64,000 nt of DNA from Tetrahymena elliotti 4EA (lineage: Eukaryota > Ciliophora > Oligohymenophorea > Hymenostomatida > Tetrahymenidae). This document shows, piece by piece, positions 23,396 to 37,033 of this stretch (positions within the stretch are counted from its first letter, which is position 1; every line of letters begins with the position of its first letter). The DNA lies in NCBI GenBank assembly GCA_000231825.2, contig JH720323.1, positions 151,825-215,824 of the forward strand, read 5' to 3'. The translations under genes and the position numbers were made by a program. The notes under the pieces are model-generated. The model searched no databases, had not been told where the DNA came from, and saw only the letters and a program-made list of their open reading frames with translations.

Positions 23396-26035
23396 ACTAA
23401 GATTAATTTAATAGTAAATTTTATGTAAATCAGCAAATAAATTTCTACCTATGAATTAGCTTACATTCCCTCAAATTTAATCAAAAAATCTAATAAAATA
23501 TCTTAAATAATCATAGTAACTAAAATAACAAAACTAATTAAATAAATTAATAATCAAATCAAAATAAATCATTTAATTATTCGTAACAAATCTCAAAAGT
23601 AATTTTAATTTATTTATAAATTTATTTTGTAAAATGTACTCTTCCTATTAATTAATTTAATAATTATTTTTATCATCAACTACATTATCTATTAATTTTA
23701 GAATAAATTTTTAACAATAAAAAGTTCATTAAGTTATTTATTTTTTTCTTATTCCACTGACAATAATATTACATCTTTGAATTTTTTCTACATTATGAAA
23801 ACAGATTCCAATAAATATCAACTAAAAACCAATTCTTAAATATGATAATGAAACAATTTAAGATTTATTTAGCAAGCATAAGACTTTTTGGAAAAAAAAA
23901 CTTAAATTTTTTTAAAACTACAATATTGAATTATTGCAAAAATTGCTCCTATTTTATTATTTTATTGTGTTTTTAAATTAATTTTTGTTTAAAAAATATA
24001 TGTATTAATCAAACTAGCTCTAAAGTTGAAAAAACTTTAAATCGACTTCTCAATTTTCTTATTACTTTTTAAATAAATGTGTCTTTCTTTATGACAAAAA
24101 GAAAATGGATATTTATTTCTTCTTACTAATTTAAACAATAGATTTTTTAAAAATTATTTCTTGAAGAAAAAAATACATTTTATTATGAAATATAAAGATT
24201 TTAGATTTACATTATTTTTTTATTTTATATAAATTAATCATAAGTTGTTATATTTTATTGGTAGAATGAAGGTCAGTAAAAATAAAAATGAAAGATATTC
24301 TAAGGCCTACTAGTACAAATCAAATGGAAGTTGAAGTGCACTGCGAACCTTTGATAATTTATTTATCGCTCTCATTCATTTATGAACACATAAATTAAGT
24401 TTTCATAGGAATTTGAATTTGAGCGATATTTTTTTATTTTTAAGGAAACATTAATTAGCTTTAATTTATTAACATTAAAGATTAAATAAACTTTACTTAT
24501 TATGCCTTTTAGTTATTATGGGTTTCTTTTTAGTTAATTTTTATTTTAATGAAAAGTAAAAATATTTAAAAATTTAAAATGTTATTCAATTATTTTTATT
24601 CATAAAATAATTTCTAATTCTACACAATTCAAAACCTATGTAGGTAGATAAAAAAAAATTTATTATTTTTTATTTGCTGATAAAAATATTTACATTTAAA
24701 GCTAATAAATTAAACTTTATCTGCTTGCTCATCTTACTCATAGAATATACTAATGTATAGATTATTTTTTCAAGTTAAGATATTTTTTTAATAACATATT
24801 TCTTACTTTACAAAAATTATGAAGTTTAAGAACTTAAAAATATTTAAATAAAATTCATAAACAATATTAGAAAATAGGTAGATATTTTAAGAATTTCAAA
24901 TATTTTAAAATGATATTTAATTTTTAAATTATTTAATCAATAAAGCTAAACTAATGAAATAAAAATAAGAAACAGAAAAATTAAATAAATGAGTTTATTT
25001 TAAAAAATCATAAAATTTATTTGGTTTTTAAGCCGTTATTGATTAGTTTGCTTGAAAAAGGTAAATAAAATCAATAATATTTTCAATTTTTTTAATATCC
25101 TTTTAATTCAAAAATAATTCCTAATTAAATAATTAAATTTTACAATAAAAATTTCAGTTTTCTTTATTGAATTATTGTACATTTTGAAGGTATAACATTA
25201 CAATTTAAATTTTAAATTATTTTAATTCTAAAAAATTTGTTTATTTGTTGGAAATAGTAAAAAAATTAATTGGAAATAGCTAAAATATTTTTTATCATAT
25301 TAAAATTTGATTTATTAAATATTTCAATGAGTTAAGGTTGATTGAAGGTGAGGTTTTGGGATGAAATAAGTTTAAAATTTAAGAATATCTACATGAAGAT
25401 TAGTGGATAATAAAAAATTTAGCAGATTGTTGGAGTAAAATAGATTTTCTATATAATAAAATATCCACTCTTACAGTGGAGAGGAAGGTAAATATAGAAA
25501 GAAAGGTTTTCTGGTGAGATTGATGTAATGATTCATATTTGAAAGTTTCTAAAATTATAGTATCCTTTAATTTATATTAGATATACGAGAGTGGCCTATC
25601 AAATTTTTACTTAAATTTCCAATTATTTTCTCTAAAAATAGTTGTAGTGACATTAAAGTTGTGAATGCCTTTTATGTGATTTCAATAAGTTATACTAACT
25701 AAATATATTGCTTCTTTTTCTTGTTTAGTTAAGAAAAATAAATAAATTGTAGCCATTTTGTGACAATTTTTAAAGATGATTTTTGCATGATTTATTGACC
25801 TATAATATTTGAATTTTATGATGAATGCTAACTATAAATTAGTATGATTATTATGATAAAAGACTACGAATATATTAATTAACGTACTTATACAACAATA
25901 ATTCCTAATTGCTATATTATTTAATACCTATTTAATAATTTTAAAACCTATAAGGAGATTTAAGATGAATGCTAATAGAAAATTTGCTTTCTGTAATAAT
26001 TTAATATCTCCTTACATTTACTAATTTAATCCATC
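23396..26035. other. Long intergenic region with two unexplained, less AT-rich islands
   Basis: Mostly AT-rich. An island at about 24240-24420 is richer in G/C and contains a 42-codon plus-strand frame (24288-24416, starting MKDILRPTST). A second island at about 25320-25780 is full of TGA on the plus strand but holds a 109-residue minus-strand open frame, 25653 down to 25324 (starting MSLQLFLEKI), and a small potential hairpin near 25470 (CCACT ... AGTGG). Neither matches a family I know. They could be short genes, ncRNAs or decayed genes. Confidence 0.4.
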
Positions 26036-26608
26036 TCACTTGGTAAGCTTTTCCTTATGGAGGTTCTTAGGGAAGGAAGCAATATCAACCAAAGGTCTAG
26101 AGGATTCTTCTTGGGGATAGAGTAAACCAACGAAGAAACCGTTTCTTTAGTTGTATAATTTTTAGGTTCTTCTGTTGTATTCTTAAGCAGTAGTCCATCT
26201 AGGAAGGGCATCATTAAGATCCAAAACATTAATACCAATACGAGCTTCCAAAGTATCAAGCAAGTATTCCTTTTCATTTTCTAATTTACCGTAGAAGGGA
26301 CTGAAATTCAACCAGCCTAGCCATGAACCAACAACGGTGGCAATTCTGAAACATTACCATTCAAGAGCGGGTTTAGTTAAAAAAATTCTTTGAGCAAAAC
26401 GGAGCTTGAAGAGGGTCTAGTTAAATAAAGGCAAGGCAAGTAAAGGGAATACCCAAGTGGAAACATTATTAATTCTATTGGCACGAAGGAATGAAGTTAA
26501 ATCTTCACTTCTTAAAATACGCTTTTCGTATGCATTGTAGATAGCATGAGATCTTTCTTCATCTGTCCAATGGAACCAAGGCTTCAATCTTAAATTAGAA
26601 GTGCTCAT
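26036..26608 (-). CDS. Small unknown protein with two hydrophobic segments, codon usage of a highly expressed gene
   Basis: Single exon on the minus strand, 190 residues, from MSTSNLRLKPWFHW to LHKEKLTK. Two hydrophobic segments are visible near residues 51-66 (VSTWVFPLLALPLF) and 86-103 (RIATVVGSWLGWLNF), so it may be a small membrane protein. Codons end in C more often than in neighbouring genes (AAC, TTC, ACC, GCC), a sign of strong expression in ciliates. Size, Trp content and this bias would suit a lineage-specific mitochondrial complex subunit, but this is inference only; no domain was recognised and no clear presequence is seen. It is divergent from the gene at 27536. Confidence 0.85.
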
Positions 26609-27535
26609 TTATATTTCTTTTTGCTTTTTCTTTAATACCTTCTTTTGTTAAAAGATTAATCTTTTTCGTTTGTAATAATTTTTTATTTTTTAATTACCTT
26701 TGTATATCTTCAGAAATTCATATTGAATAAAACAAGACTTAAGTATTCACTTCATTTTATTAGAATGCACTTATTTAATAATTTTTCCTCTATTGACCTC
26801 TCTCTTTTTTGACATGATCTCCTCCTTCCTTTAGTTTATTTTCAAGATAAATGGATAAGATATTTTGCAAATCAACTATAATAGTTTTTAAAGTATCTTG
26901 ATGTTTCTGTTATTATCATCAACTTATCATAAATAGTCTTTTAACATTAAAAATTTTTTTTTACTTCTCAAATTCTTCTAAAATCATTACTATAAAATGA
27001 ATTTAAAGATTTTCTAAGGCCATAATTGAACTTTTAAATTTAAAGGATTACCAATCACTTACATTTTATCAATTTAACGAATATATATCAAACCTAAGTC
27101 TGGCAGCAAAAAATTTCAATTTTAAAGTAAAAATAAAAGAAAAGAAACTTAAATTTTCAAGGAATAGTGTATCTTCAATATTAAATAAAAAACAAAAATA
27201 TTTTAATTAAAGTTGAAAATAACTCAAATATTTTCATACTAAAAATGATATTTTAAAAAATAAAGATTCTTTGTATCAAAGGTAAGAGGAAAATTAAAAA
27301 AAATAATTTAATGGTATGTTTTTGAGAGGTTGTGGAGATTTTATTTTATTTATTCTAGTTTAAAAATTAGAATTAAGAAAGAGATTATATAATTAGAATC
27401 TTTTTAGGTTTGTTAAAATTTAGTTGTGAAAATACTTTTTTTATAATATATAATTGAGTATAAACTTAATTCCAAAATAATAAATTAAGAAATTTTGTTT
27501 ATTACTTATTATTAGTGGGAGTTTGTTGCTTTAAA
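26609..27535. other. Divergent intergenic region (two promoters)
   Basis: Lies between the minus-strand gene at 26036-26608 and the plus-strand gene at 27536, so it should contain both promoters. AT-rich, with no recognisable motif and no credible open frame. Confidence 0.55.
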
Positions 27536-29023
27536 ATGGAAGAAGAGTTCACATTAAATGATTTCATGGGTCATAATAAGGTTTCCAACAATGGAAACCT
27601 TAAAAATGAACAAAAGAAAAAATAAAATTAAAAAAAATAGTAAATGAATTATTAGAGCTAGCAAAATAATTTAAATGTTGAGTAGAATTAATAAATTTAA
27701 GAATATAGCAATGAATCTTTGGAAAAATATTTAAAAAGGGCTTTTATCAAGTGCAAAACAAAGAAGGAAAGGAAAGAAATGAAAAAATTGCTTTAAGTAG
27801 AAATTAAAAATATAAATTAGGTATCAAGCATATCAGAAATAGATTGGGATAATAAGTAAATACCATTTTTGAGCAGAGAAGATATTGAAAATAGATTATT
27901 TAATGATCCAAATGCAGTCACTCAGCAGGCTAATTTGACTGAATAATAAATTAAAATAGTAGACGCTATAGTAAAGAAAGTAAAAGAGGAAATATTAGGT
28001 GATACCAATAGCACAATTAATTAAAATGATACATTAGGAGAATAAGATATTCAAAATTAGCAAGAATCTGTAAATTTAAATGAATAGTAAGACTTAATTT
28101 AATAAGATATTAAAATATAAAATGGATAATAAAATCTAATTAAATTCTAAAAAAATATCCAATAAAATGATATGGATATTGAAGCATGTTATAATAATGG
28201 ACATTATGATGAAGATGATTTTGATATTGAGAGAATGAAAGTTCCAATTATTGGAACAAGCACTCAACTTGAAAAGGAATATCTTCGTTTAACAAGCTAT
28301 CCAAAAGCAAGTGATGTCCGTAGTCCACAAACTCTAATTAAGAGCTTTGAGTTTATTACAATTAAGTATGCTAAAAAATTTGAAGATTATCACTATTTTT
28401 AGAGTTAATTTCGTTCATTACGTTAAGATTTGCTAATTTAAAATATTAAAAATGATTTCACTATGAAAGTACTTGAGGTGAATGCTAGAATAAGCTTAGA
28501 AAATTATGATATTTAAGAATACAGCAGATGTATAGGTTAATTGATATGGATGTATAAGGAGGTGGGAAATTTAGAATAAACTAATTACAAAGAGTTTATC
28601 TATTATAGATTAGTATAGTTTATATTTGAAGATAAAAAAGATAATATACTTGCATGCCTCTAAGAAATTAACTAAGACGATTTGCTTTTATCCAAAGAAT
28701 TTGAAACAGCCATGAAGTTTTAGCATGCTATTTCTATGGGCAATGTTAAAGGATTTTTTAATCTCTTTAACAATACTAAAGACTATGGCAAATTTATTAT
28801 GAAATTATATATTAAAAAATGGAAAATATGGGGTATCAGAATACTATGCAAAACTTATGGACCATAATCTATCAGCATCTAATTTTTCTAAAGTGTTTTT
28901 GGATTCGAATCTTTTGAAAAAACCAAGGAAGAGCTCAAAAATCTCAATTGTGTTTTAGATTAAACTGAAGAAAAAATCTTAGTTAAAGACACAATAATTT
29001 AGCTTGATTAATAAAAAATTTGA
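27536..29023 (+). CDS. SAC3/GANP domain protein, LENG8/THP3-like
   Basis: Single exon, 495 residues. The first 210 residues are Gln/Asn/Lys-rich and disordered. From about residue 233 a SAC3/GANP/LENG8 domain follows: VPIIGTSTQLEKEYLRLTSY, then DVRSPQTLIKSFEF, RSLRQDLLIQNI and VLEVNARISLENYDIQEY. The YLRLT, VR-P and QDL-VQ-I motifs and their spacing match animal LENG8 and yeast Thp3. Related proteins bind the PCI/CSN12-like partner and act in mRNA export and splicing-coupled mRNP assembly, in the nucleus. The length suits the shorter LENG8/THP3 branch rather than the large GANP/MCM3AP. No other recognised mRNP gene is adjacent. Confidence 0.88.
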
Positions 29024-29462
29024 TTTTTAAATAATTTTATTTAAAAAAATAATTAAAAATATTAATTTAATTGAAGTATTAACTGCATTGTTCTTTTTCA
29101 TAAATTATTATTTAAATAACTGATCAAAAATAAATTAAAAAAACTTTTTCTATTTCAATTTTTAATTTTTGGCATTTTTTTATTTAAAAATATTTTATGT
29201 CTATTTTAGCTTTTAAGATTTAAAGAATATTCAAATATATTTAAAAAAGAGCCAAATAAAGGGTTGGTAAATATTTTATTTAAAAAGTGTTTGTTAATTA
29301 ATGTGTATACAGATAATAATTGTAATTAAAATCTCTATTTATTATGATTAAGTAACTTTTTAAGTGATTGTATCATTAATATTTATTTGATTTGACAAAT
29401 AAATAAAAATTCTTATTTGTGTATCTTTAGTAAGTAATAAATATATCTGTAGATAAGGAGAA
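29024..29462. other. Intergenic spacer
   Basis: AT-rich sequence between two plus-strand genes, with no coding signal or repeat; 3' and 5' flanks. Confidence 0.6.
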
Positions 29463-31040
29463 ATGCAAGAAAATTTATAGGTTTAAATTGATGTAGTTAA
29501 CAAAGAATCGCTCTTGAGCAAAATCAACAAATATGAACATGAGATAATAAATCTTAAAGAGAAAAATTAGCTCTTAAAATCAAGTTTTAATGATATTAGT
29601 GAAAAATATTAATCAGAAAAATCAAAAAATGATGAGCTTGAATTAGAAAAGAAACATATTACTATGGTATCTGAATAAAAGGATGAAGAAATAAATAGAT
29701 TAAAGGAGCATAGTAAAACTCAATAACTAGAATTAGAATATTTTGAAAATATTTTGTATTAGCATGCTGAAAGTTAGCAGCAGGAGAAATAAATAGTAGA
29801 AAAGTAAATATAGCATTATAAAGAGATATATAGGAAGTATATTGATTTAGAGATATAGGTTGAAAATGTAAATAAAGAAAACTTGCTCTTAAAAAGTGAT
29901 TTAAAGTTCATTGAATCTAAATTATAAAACTCTTAAAAGTAATGCTAAGATACATAACAAATTTATAGTAATCGCTTAGTAGAATTCTAGCAACAATTTG
30001 AGAGTATGAATTCAACAATATCTATTCTTTAGAAACAAGTAGATGAAAATAAGTATTTTAAGGATTTTGTGCAATCTCAAATATAACTCAATTAAGAAAT
30101 AGAAGCTAATATAGAAGAATCATCTATAGCTTATAAGAATATTAATAGTCATGAAGATTTTAATGAAAATGCTAATAGCAGACTCTCCTCTTCAAAAATG
30201 ATTCCTGAATATGACCAAAGCTAGATAAGTAATTTACTTGAAGAAAATATGCACCTCTCTCAATAGCTTACAGACTATGAAACAAAAATGACTCCAAAAA
30301 TATTGTAAAAAGAATAAGAATTAAAAATGTTGTAAGAATAGCTTAAGGATTTATAAAAATACAACCTGTAATTAAGTAAGGAAAATGATTTGAATAAAAA
30401 AGAACTTTAGGAAATCAAGCAAAAGTAAATAGTTTAAAAAGAAAAAGAAGAACTTTAAAATATGCCAGCCTCTTAGTTTACAGAGAAGGATATTGAATAA
30501 CTCCAAAAGGCTTACATAGAAGAAAAAGAAAAAAGAATAAGCTATCAATAAAGTCTTAAAGAAATTTAGGAAGAAATGAAGCGTAAAAACCCAATACTTA
30601 GAAAATAAAATGAAAAATGGTTGAAATTAAATTAGGAATTCTTAAGATTTGAGCAAGAGTATGGAGAAATGCAAAAATAATTAATTGCAAAAAGTAAAAA
30701 TGTAGAAGATCTTTAAGATGAACTTGAAAGATCGTTAAATGAAAATGTTTAATTATAATCATAAATTAGCTTTTTAAAAGAAGAAATTTAGCGTCTAGCA
30801 ATATAAATAAACCACCTTCTAAAAATAAATTCTAAGTTTAAATAAAATATAAGTGCAAAATTTGGTAAAAATTAATTAGAAGAAATCATGCAGCAAATTA
30901 AAAAAGAAAAAAATCTACAATTCGGTATTAAAGATATTGATGAAATATACTAAACAAATTACCAATCAATATACAGCGATATTTAAGAGGTCATAGAGAT
31001 GAATATGGAGCTCTGCAAAAAGCTTAGAGAAAGAAGTTGA
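29463..31040 (+). CDS. Long coiled-coil protein
   Basis: Single exon, 525 residues. Nearly the whole length is Glu/Lys/Gln/Leu/Ile-rich with heptad-like spacing, broken only by a short Ser/Asn/Pro-containing region around residues 220-255. There is no motor, kinase or membrane motif. Such proteins in ciliates are often part of basal bodies, cilia or the cortical cytoskeleton, but nothing in the sequence fixes a location. Many TAA/TAG glutamine codons are present. The adjacent smaller coiled-coil gene (31883-32389) is on the same strand. Confidence 0.8.
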
Positions 31041-31882
31041 TCTTTTTTAAAATTAAAATAAGATTTTTTGTCAATACTTTAGTTTATTTGCTGAACTAGA
31101 TAAATAATTAAACTAAATGATTAATCTATAAAATAACCTAAAAAATAATCAAAGACATTTATTTATGATGATATTAAAAATTAAGTTAACCATTTCAATT
31201 ATATGTAAATATAAGCTAAAATTAAAGTATTTATATTCTTCGTATAACATTGAATTATTTATAACTTTATATATATTTTTTCTTTAAAAATCTATTAATA
31301 ATTATCTTTTTAAAACTAATTTTATTTCGTATCAAATTTATCTTAAAATTATTTTTTTAATATTTTAAAATAAGCTTATTTTTAGCAAAATTAGCTATTT
31401 ATTTCTTTCTTCTAAAAAAAATTCATCTAAAATCATAATTAGATTTGGAAGTCAAATTTAATATATTTTATGGTCTACCAATTAATCAACAAACTATTTA
31501 TGTTTTATGATTATAAAAATAATAGTTAACAATTTCAATTTATTAAAAATATAGGCTAAATTTAATATAAATACATTCTTGTACTGTAAAGTGTTTCTTT
31601 ATTTATCAATTTTTTTAAAATTTGTTTAAAAATCATTTTTAATTGTATGTTGAATCATTACTAAAAATATTTCATAAATAAATTTATTCTAGTCGCATAT
31701 TCTATTTCTATTTTTCGCTATATTGCTAAAAATTCACTTGTAATCAAAGGAACCTTAGGAATCAAATATTTTCAATTAATTTATAAAAATTAGCTATCAA
31801 TCAAAATATACATATTCATTTTTAAGAAAATAATAAAGCTTAAAAAATTGTAGATATATAAATAGCAACTAAGTTAATTTAA
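31041..31882. other. Intergenic, no gene seen
   Basis: AT-rich flank between two coiled-coil protein genes; TGA frequent in all frames, no repeat or RNA gene seen. Confidence 0.6.
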
Positions 31883-32389
31883 ATGAACTAATCAAAAGAT
31901 AATAAATTAAACTTCGGACAATTGTTCAAAGGAACAGTTGAAGCAAATAATACTTTCTACAAAGAAAATTTAAGTAGGAATAGTGAAGGATATCCATCAA
32001 TTCATATCACTCAAAATGATATTGAAAAATAGCAAAGAAAGAAAAAATACCAAGATGCTGTGAAGAATATAAAAAAAGATTTAGATAACTTACTCAAAGA
32101 GAATACCTAATTGTATAGATAGCATAAATCAAAAGAATTCTATGATAAAAAAAATGAATAGATTTAATAGTATATTTGTTGTTAGGAGGATATGATTGAA
32201 TAAATTAATAAATTAGACTAATAAGAAGAGAATATCATAAAAAAGTGTGAAGATATTAATGAAAATTTATAATTAATTGACAGTATTAATAATATTACTA
32301 AAGAACAATAAAATCTAAAAGGTGTTTTAAATTAAATTTAGAGAGAAAGTGAAAAATCACTTTATCTTTTGAATAAAGAAAAAAAGTGA
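31883..32389 (+). CDS. Small coiled-coil protein
   Basis: Single exon, 168 residues, from MNQSKDNKLNFGQL to NKEKK. The first 55 residues are mixed; the rest is helical and charged (Lys, Glu, Asp, Gln, Ile, Leu) with heptad-like hydrophobic spacing, and a CC pair occurs near residue 97. No family recognised. The frame is open only with TAA/TAG as Gln and ends at TGA. Confidence 0.72.
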
Positions 32390-33493
32390 GGCAAAGTTTT
32401 ATTGTAGTTAGTTAGTTAGCTAAATAATAAATAAATAAATTTTTTATATTTAATAATACTTAACTTTTTTATTGATTATATATATTTTTCTACTATTTTC
32501 AAATTCATTTTCATATAATTTTGTTATTTTTCTAAATATTTTATGTTAAGAATTATTTATTACTCATCTTTACTAAAAATTAACTTAAAATAATTTTAAA
32601 CTAGCTCATTTTTAAGGGGGTGATTTTGAGTGTTTTTTGGATTTTAAAAAACTAGACAAGGACATATAATTTTAATATGTTTTGGATCTTCTTCTCAATG
32701 AACTAACTATTTTATATTAAGAACTCTTATTAATTATTTTAATAACTTAATTTGTTTTAAACTAAATTAAAATTATTTTTAATTAACTTTACATACCTTT
32801 AATATTTTATTGTTTTTAAAATAGTAATTAATTTGGACTAATAATTATGGTTAAAATATTAATAAAATTAATTATTTTTTCAAGTAATGGTATTGCTAAA
32901 TTAGAAATATATTTTTCAAAATAAATTTAAAGAAACTAATGATGTTGAACTAAAAATTATAAAAAAAGCTTTTTGAAATGAATATAGTAAATCAATCACT
33001 TTGTAAAAATGTTTATAATTCATTTAAAGGAAGAATAATATGAAGAAAATATAAAATATATGTTAAAGGTCTATTTGATTTTAAATATTTTTAAAATAAA
33101 CATTTTTATTAGAATTGTGAATGATAAAATATGGTTTATGTGATGTTATAATTAAATTTTGCTAGTGTTAATGTTAGGTAAGTATATTCATAGAACCATA
33201 GGCATGTTTTAAATTCAATTAATTAAAGGAGTTTGTTTATAGTGAGTTAAAAAGAAAATCTTTAAAATTAAATTGATTTTTAACATTCATTAAAGGAAAA
33301 TTTACAATATAAATAAAAATTTCTACATTAGTTAATTATCATTTCAAAGTAGAAGAATTAAAAACTTAATAAACATTTGTTAAATAAACGATAAATTAAT
33401 AGTTAAAAATAGCTTCATCAAAAACAACAAGTTTTTCAAATTCAATACAACCATTAATAGTAAATAAAATAATAACATAGCTTAGCTTTAGCA
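32390..33493. other. Intergenic, no gene seen
   Basis: AT-rich DNA with only very short frames. No repeats or RNA genes recognised. The last part is the 5' flank of the gene at 33494. Confidence 0.55.
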
Positions 33494-36400
33494 ATGAACA
33501 AATACACTTTATTGTTTAACAATCGTATTTAAGAGACTTAGTACAGAAACTATATCACAATTGAGAGAGGCAAACCATTAAAAATAATAGTTACTTTATA
33601 AGCTTTTAATGAGTTAATAATATTTTCAACAGTATTTTACTACTTCTTGGCAGATAAAAATAACTTTGGAAAAGCATTAGATTATGTTATTTATTAGTTT
33701 GTCGTATTTTTATTAAATTCTCTTATTTCTCTACTCTTTCAGTACAGAATGATTAGTTTTGGGATGTGCCTTTACTTTTTCATTTTTGTTCACACTATGA
33801 GAGTTACTGTTACCCTCTATATTCCTGGCTTTTTTAATCACACCTTGCAATTTTTTGGACAGTTTCAGTATGGATACAGCATATTTTTGATAATCATTGT
33901 TCTGACATTTTCTTTTAATTTTGTATTTAAGGCAGCTATCATTTTAGCTTTGAACTCAGTGGTTTTCTTTCTCTATGAATATGAGTATAATAACTTCTAC
34001 ACAATGACATTCATATCAAGTGTACTATGCTACAAGGTTTTTACTGATGAAAAGATTTTTAGAGAGGATTTTTTAATCAAATAAAAAATGGAAAAATGGA
34101 TGCTTATTATTGATAAAGTTATTCCTTCATCTGTTTTTATAACAAAATTCAACCCAAGAGAAGAAACTATTGAACTCTCTTAATCAAATCAAAAAGCTAA
34201 GAATCAATTCGAAGTTAAGAATAGCGAGTAATTACAAGCATTTATGGCTAAGACCTTTCTTGATAAAAACAGTGAAGCAACTGTAATACTCAATAATTCT
34301 ATGCCGCCCAACAATTTAAAAAAGAAGATTAGGACTCTCATAGAAAGAGAAAGGTAGAATAGCTAAAAAAAGCTCTAATAAAAGAAAATATAGGAAAGTA
34401 CATAAAAAATGAAATCAATCACAGATAACAATACGAACAATAAAATTATCTCATCCCCTAACACTCTCCAAAACATGCTTAATTATAAAAATAGAAGTAG
34501 ATTAGATAGCAAACTTTCTAATTATACAGATCAGCTAACTCCTCACTCTCTTGAAAACTCAAGAAAAATTTCAAATAATGGAATTCAAAATAGGAATAAC
34601 ATTCCTCTACCTTTCCGTAATATGGTCTTGAGGAACAAAAGAAATAAAGATAGCTATGGGAACATAGATGAATTTTCTAAAAACATTTAAAACAATAGCT
34701 AGCCTCTAATTGAGTAGAATCGACCAAGCGAAAATGCTGAATAAGATCATGCAAATAGCAGCTTTTAAAGCTAGCAGGTATAAAGAAAAACTAGAAGAAT
34801 GAGAACAATTAGAAATAGGCAGTACATTATTAAAAACTAAGATAATTAGTCTTTAAACAGTAATTAACTTCAAGAAAACGCTATTAATAATAACTTCATT
34901 TTAGGTAAATAAACAAACTTTTTCCAGAATCAAAAAATTCACATTTCATTTAAATTTAAACAATTAATTTTATTTAAAGTTCTGATGATAATATTATTTG
35001 ATTTTTTATTAAATCAATTTAATCAAGATTTTTTTAAAAAAAACTTAAATTTCTTTCAAATTTAATTTGTAAAATATTTATCATTAGGTTATTACAGGAA
35101 GGATGAGCTGTCAGAACAATAAACTTTTTCTATAAAATTATATAGTTATTACTTAGAGGAAATTTATGTTATTGTTGTTATTGATGAAGAGTCTTATGAA
35201 TAGAAAATGATAAGAGAAAAAAATAGATTAAGAGAGTTTTAGCTAAATTCAATAAGATTTGTAAATGAGCTGAGTTAGCAGGCAAAGAGCATGTTCACTG
35301 AACTCAGAAATTTATAAATTTCATACATGAATTTAGAAGATTCTAAAGATGAAACAGTGAATGAATTAAAGGAATAGAATTTAAAGGCTATAAATTTTTG
35401 CTTTGCTATAATAAATAATATTGACAACCACATAATTAGTAACAGCTATATCCCTACAAACATATTGGAAGAAGATATCAAAGTTATTGATTTAAACTAG
35501 TTATTAAATAATTTATTATAGGTTTTGTAAATGCCCAAAGATGAAAAAAATATAAAATGTGTTATATACAATATTTTCAAATAGAGTTTACAGACATCAT
35601 CGAAATATTTAACACAACTACTTTACAATATTTTAAATCTAAGTTTTTAAATATGTGCTGATCATGGCTTAGTTTAGATAGAAATCAAAGAGATAAATAA
35701 AACATTTTACACATCCTATGTTGAATTTTGTATTAAGCATACTCTAAAAGATGATCTATTTAGCATATTCAATTTCAATGAAGATTAAAAAGTCATGTTT
35801 GAAACTTCCAAAAAGCTTCTTGAATTCATAAGTCCTTACAGCAAGTTTTTCATCAAGCAAAGGAAGAATTTCTATGCCTAAATAAAATTCTACTTATACA
35901 AAGATTTAAATGAAGTAAATGTTTTGAATAGGACTAGATAGACTATGCTGCAATATACTCTTAAAGGTAATGAAGGAAATCATCTAATTGAATAAGAAGA
36001 GTGCTATAGTGATGATCTCTCAATTGATTTTGATGATGTATGTGCCAATAAATTAGGTTCTTAAAAAGAAACAAATAAGAATACAAGAAATGTATTTAGA
36101 ACGTATACTACTACAAGATAAAATACAGATTTGTAAACAAAACTCACCTAAGAATAAACAGATGAAGACATAAGATAAAGAAAAGATACATATCAAAGCC
36201 AATAAAGTAAATGTCAGTAAGGAAATTAAATTAGTTCTAGCATCTTTGTTGAAGGTATTTCTGGGTACCGAATCCCTTTTGGAAAATTATTTTCAGAGTA
36301 GTAAAAAGATCATCAGTAATAAATAAAATAGTATATTCACTAATAAACTGATGATATAGAAGGAGTATCTGATGATTATGAATACGAAGAAGAAGAGGCA

Positions 36401-37033
36401 TCAAAAGTTGAAGATAACAATTCAAATAGATTGTCAGAAATTAAACCGGATAGAAAAAAAAGCAATAATAATAGAAAAAAAGGAAAAGTTTAATTAGATT
36501 AAAACTAAGATTCTCATAGAGAAAAAGATGATGAAAGTAAAATAGAAAATGATTTGCAATCTCCAAATTTATCAAAAAAGAGATTTTCCTCTCGTTTGGA
36601 TACCAGAAACACATCTTAGAGATCTCAGTATAACATAAGATCAAAAAAGAATTCTTGCTTCAATGAAAATAATAATGAAACAAATTAAGTTGGCTTTCAT
36701 GAGAGAAGAATTTCATCTACCATAAAAGAAGATGATGAAGAGCTCACATTGACGAAATCAAACAATTCCAACTCTCCCTAATTAAAAATTATATCAAATA
36801 ATTATGAGTAATATAACTCAGAATTTGACAATCTTAACTAGCATAAAATAATTCATGAATAATTTAATTCTCCCTCAACTTCAATTCATACAGATTTAAA
36901 TCATAATGATAAAGATGAAGTTAAAGAATTTATTTTGTAAGAAAATAGCAAAATGAAGTATAAAGAAAAATCTATTTTCTAAAATAGGCAAAGCAAAGAT
37001 TATGAAGATAATAATTTATTATCTGACTAATGA
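33494..37033 (+). CDS. Multipass membrane protein with degenerate histidine-kinase-like cytosolic region
   Basis: Two exons (33494-34904, 35088-37033, intron phase 1), 1118 residues. Residues 1 to about 190 contain around five or six hydrophobic helices (for example SIFLIIIVLTFSFNFVF). A PAS-like stretch follows (WMLIIDKVIPSSVFITKFN), then a Ser/Asn-rich linker. After the intron comes a second PAS-like end (YLEEIYVIVVIDE), a helix with FTELRNLQISY where histidine kinases have SHELRTPL, and YLTQLLYNILNLSFQICADHGLVQIEI where they have a RLxQ(I/V)LxNLLxNAxKF...G-V-I-I N-box. The phospho-accepting His and an N-box Asn are replaced. I infer a sensor-kinase relative that may be catalytically dead. 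The C-terminal 350 residues are charged and disordered. Confidence 0.75.

Noticed and set aside
26026..26277. Minus-strand frame starting MKRNTCLILW
   Set aside because: Overlaps the 190-residue gene at 26036-26608 in another frame; the longer frame has the better composition and a proper start.
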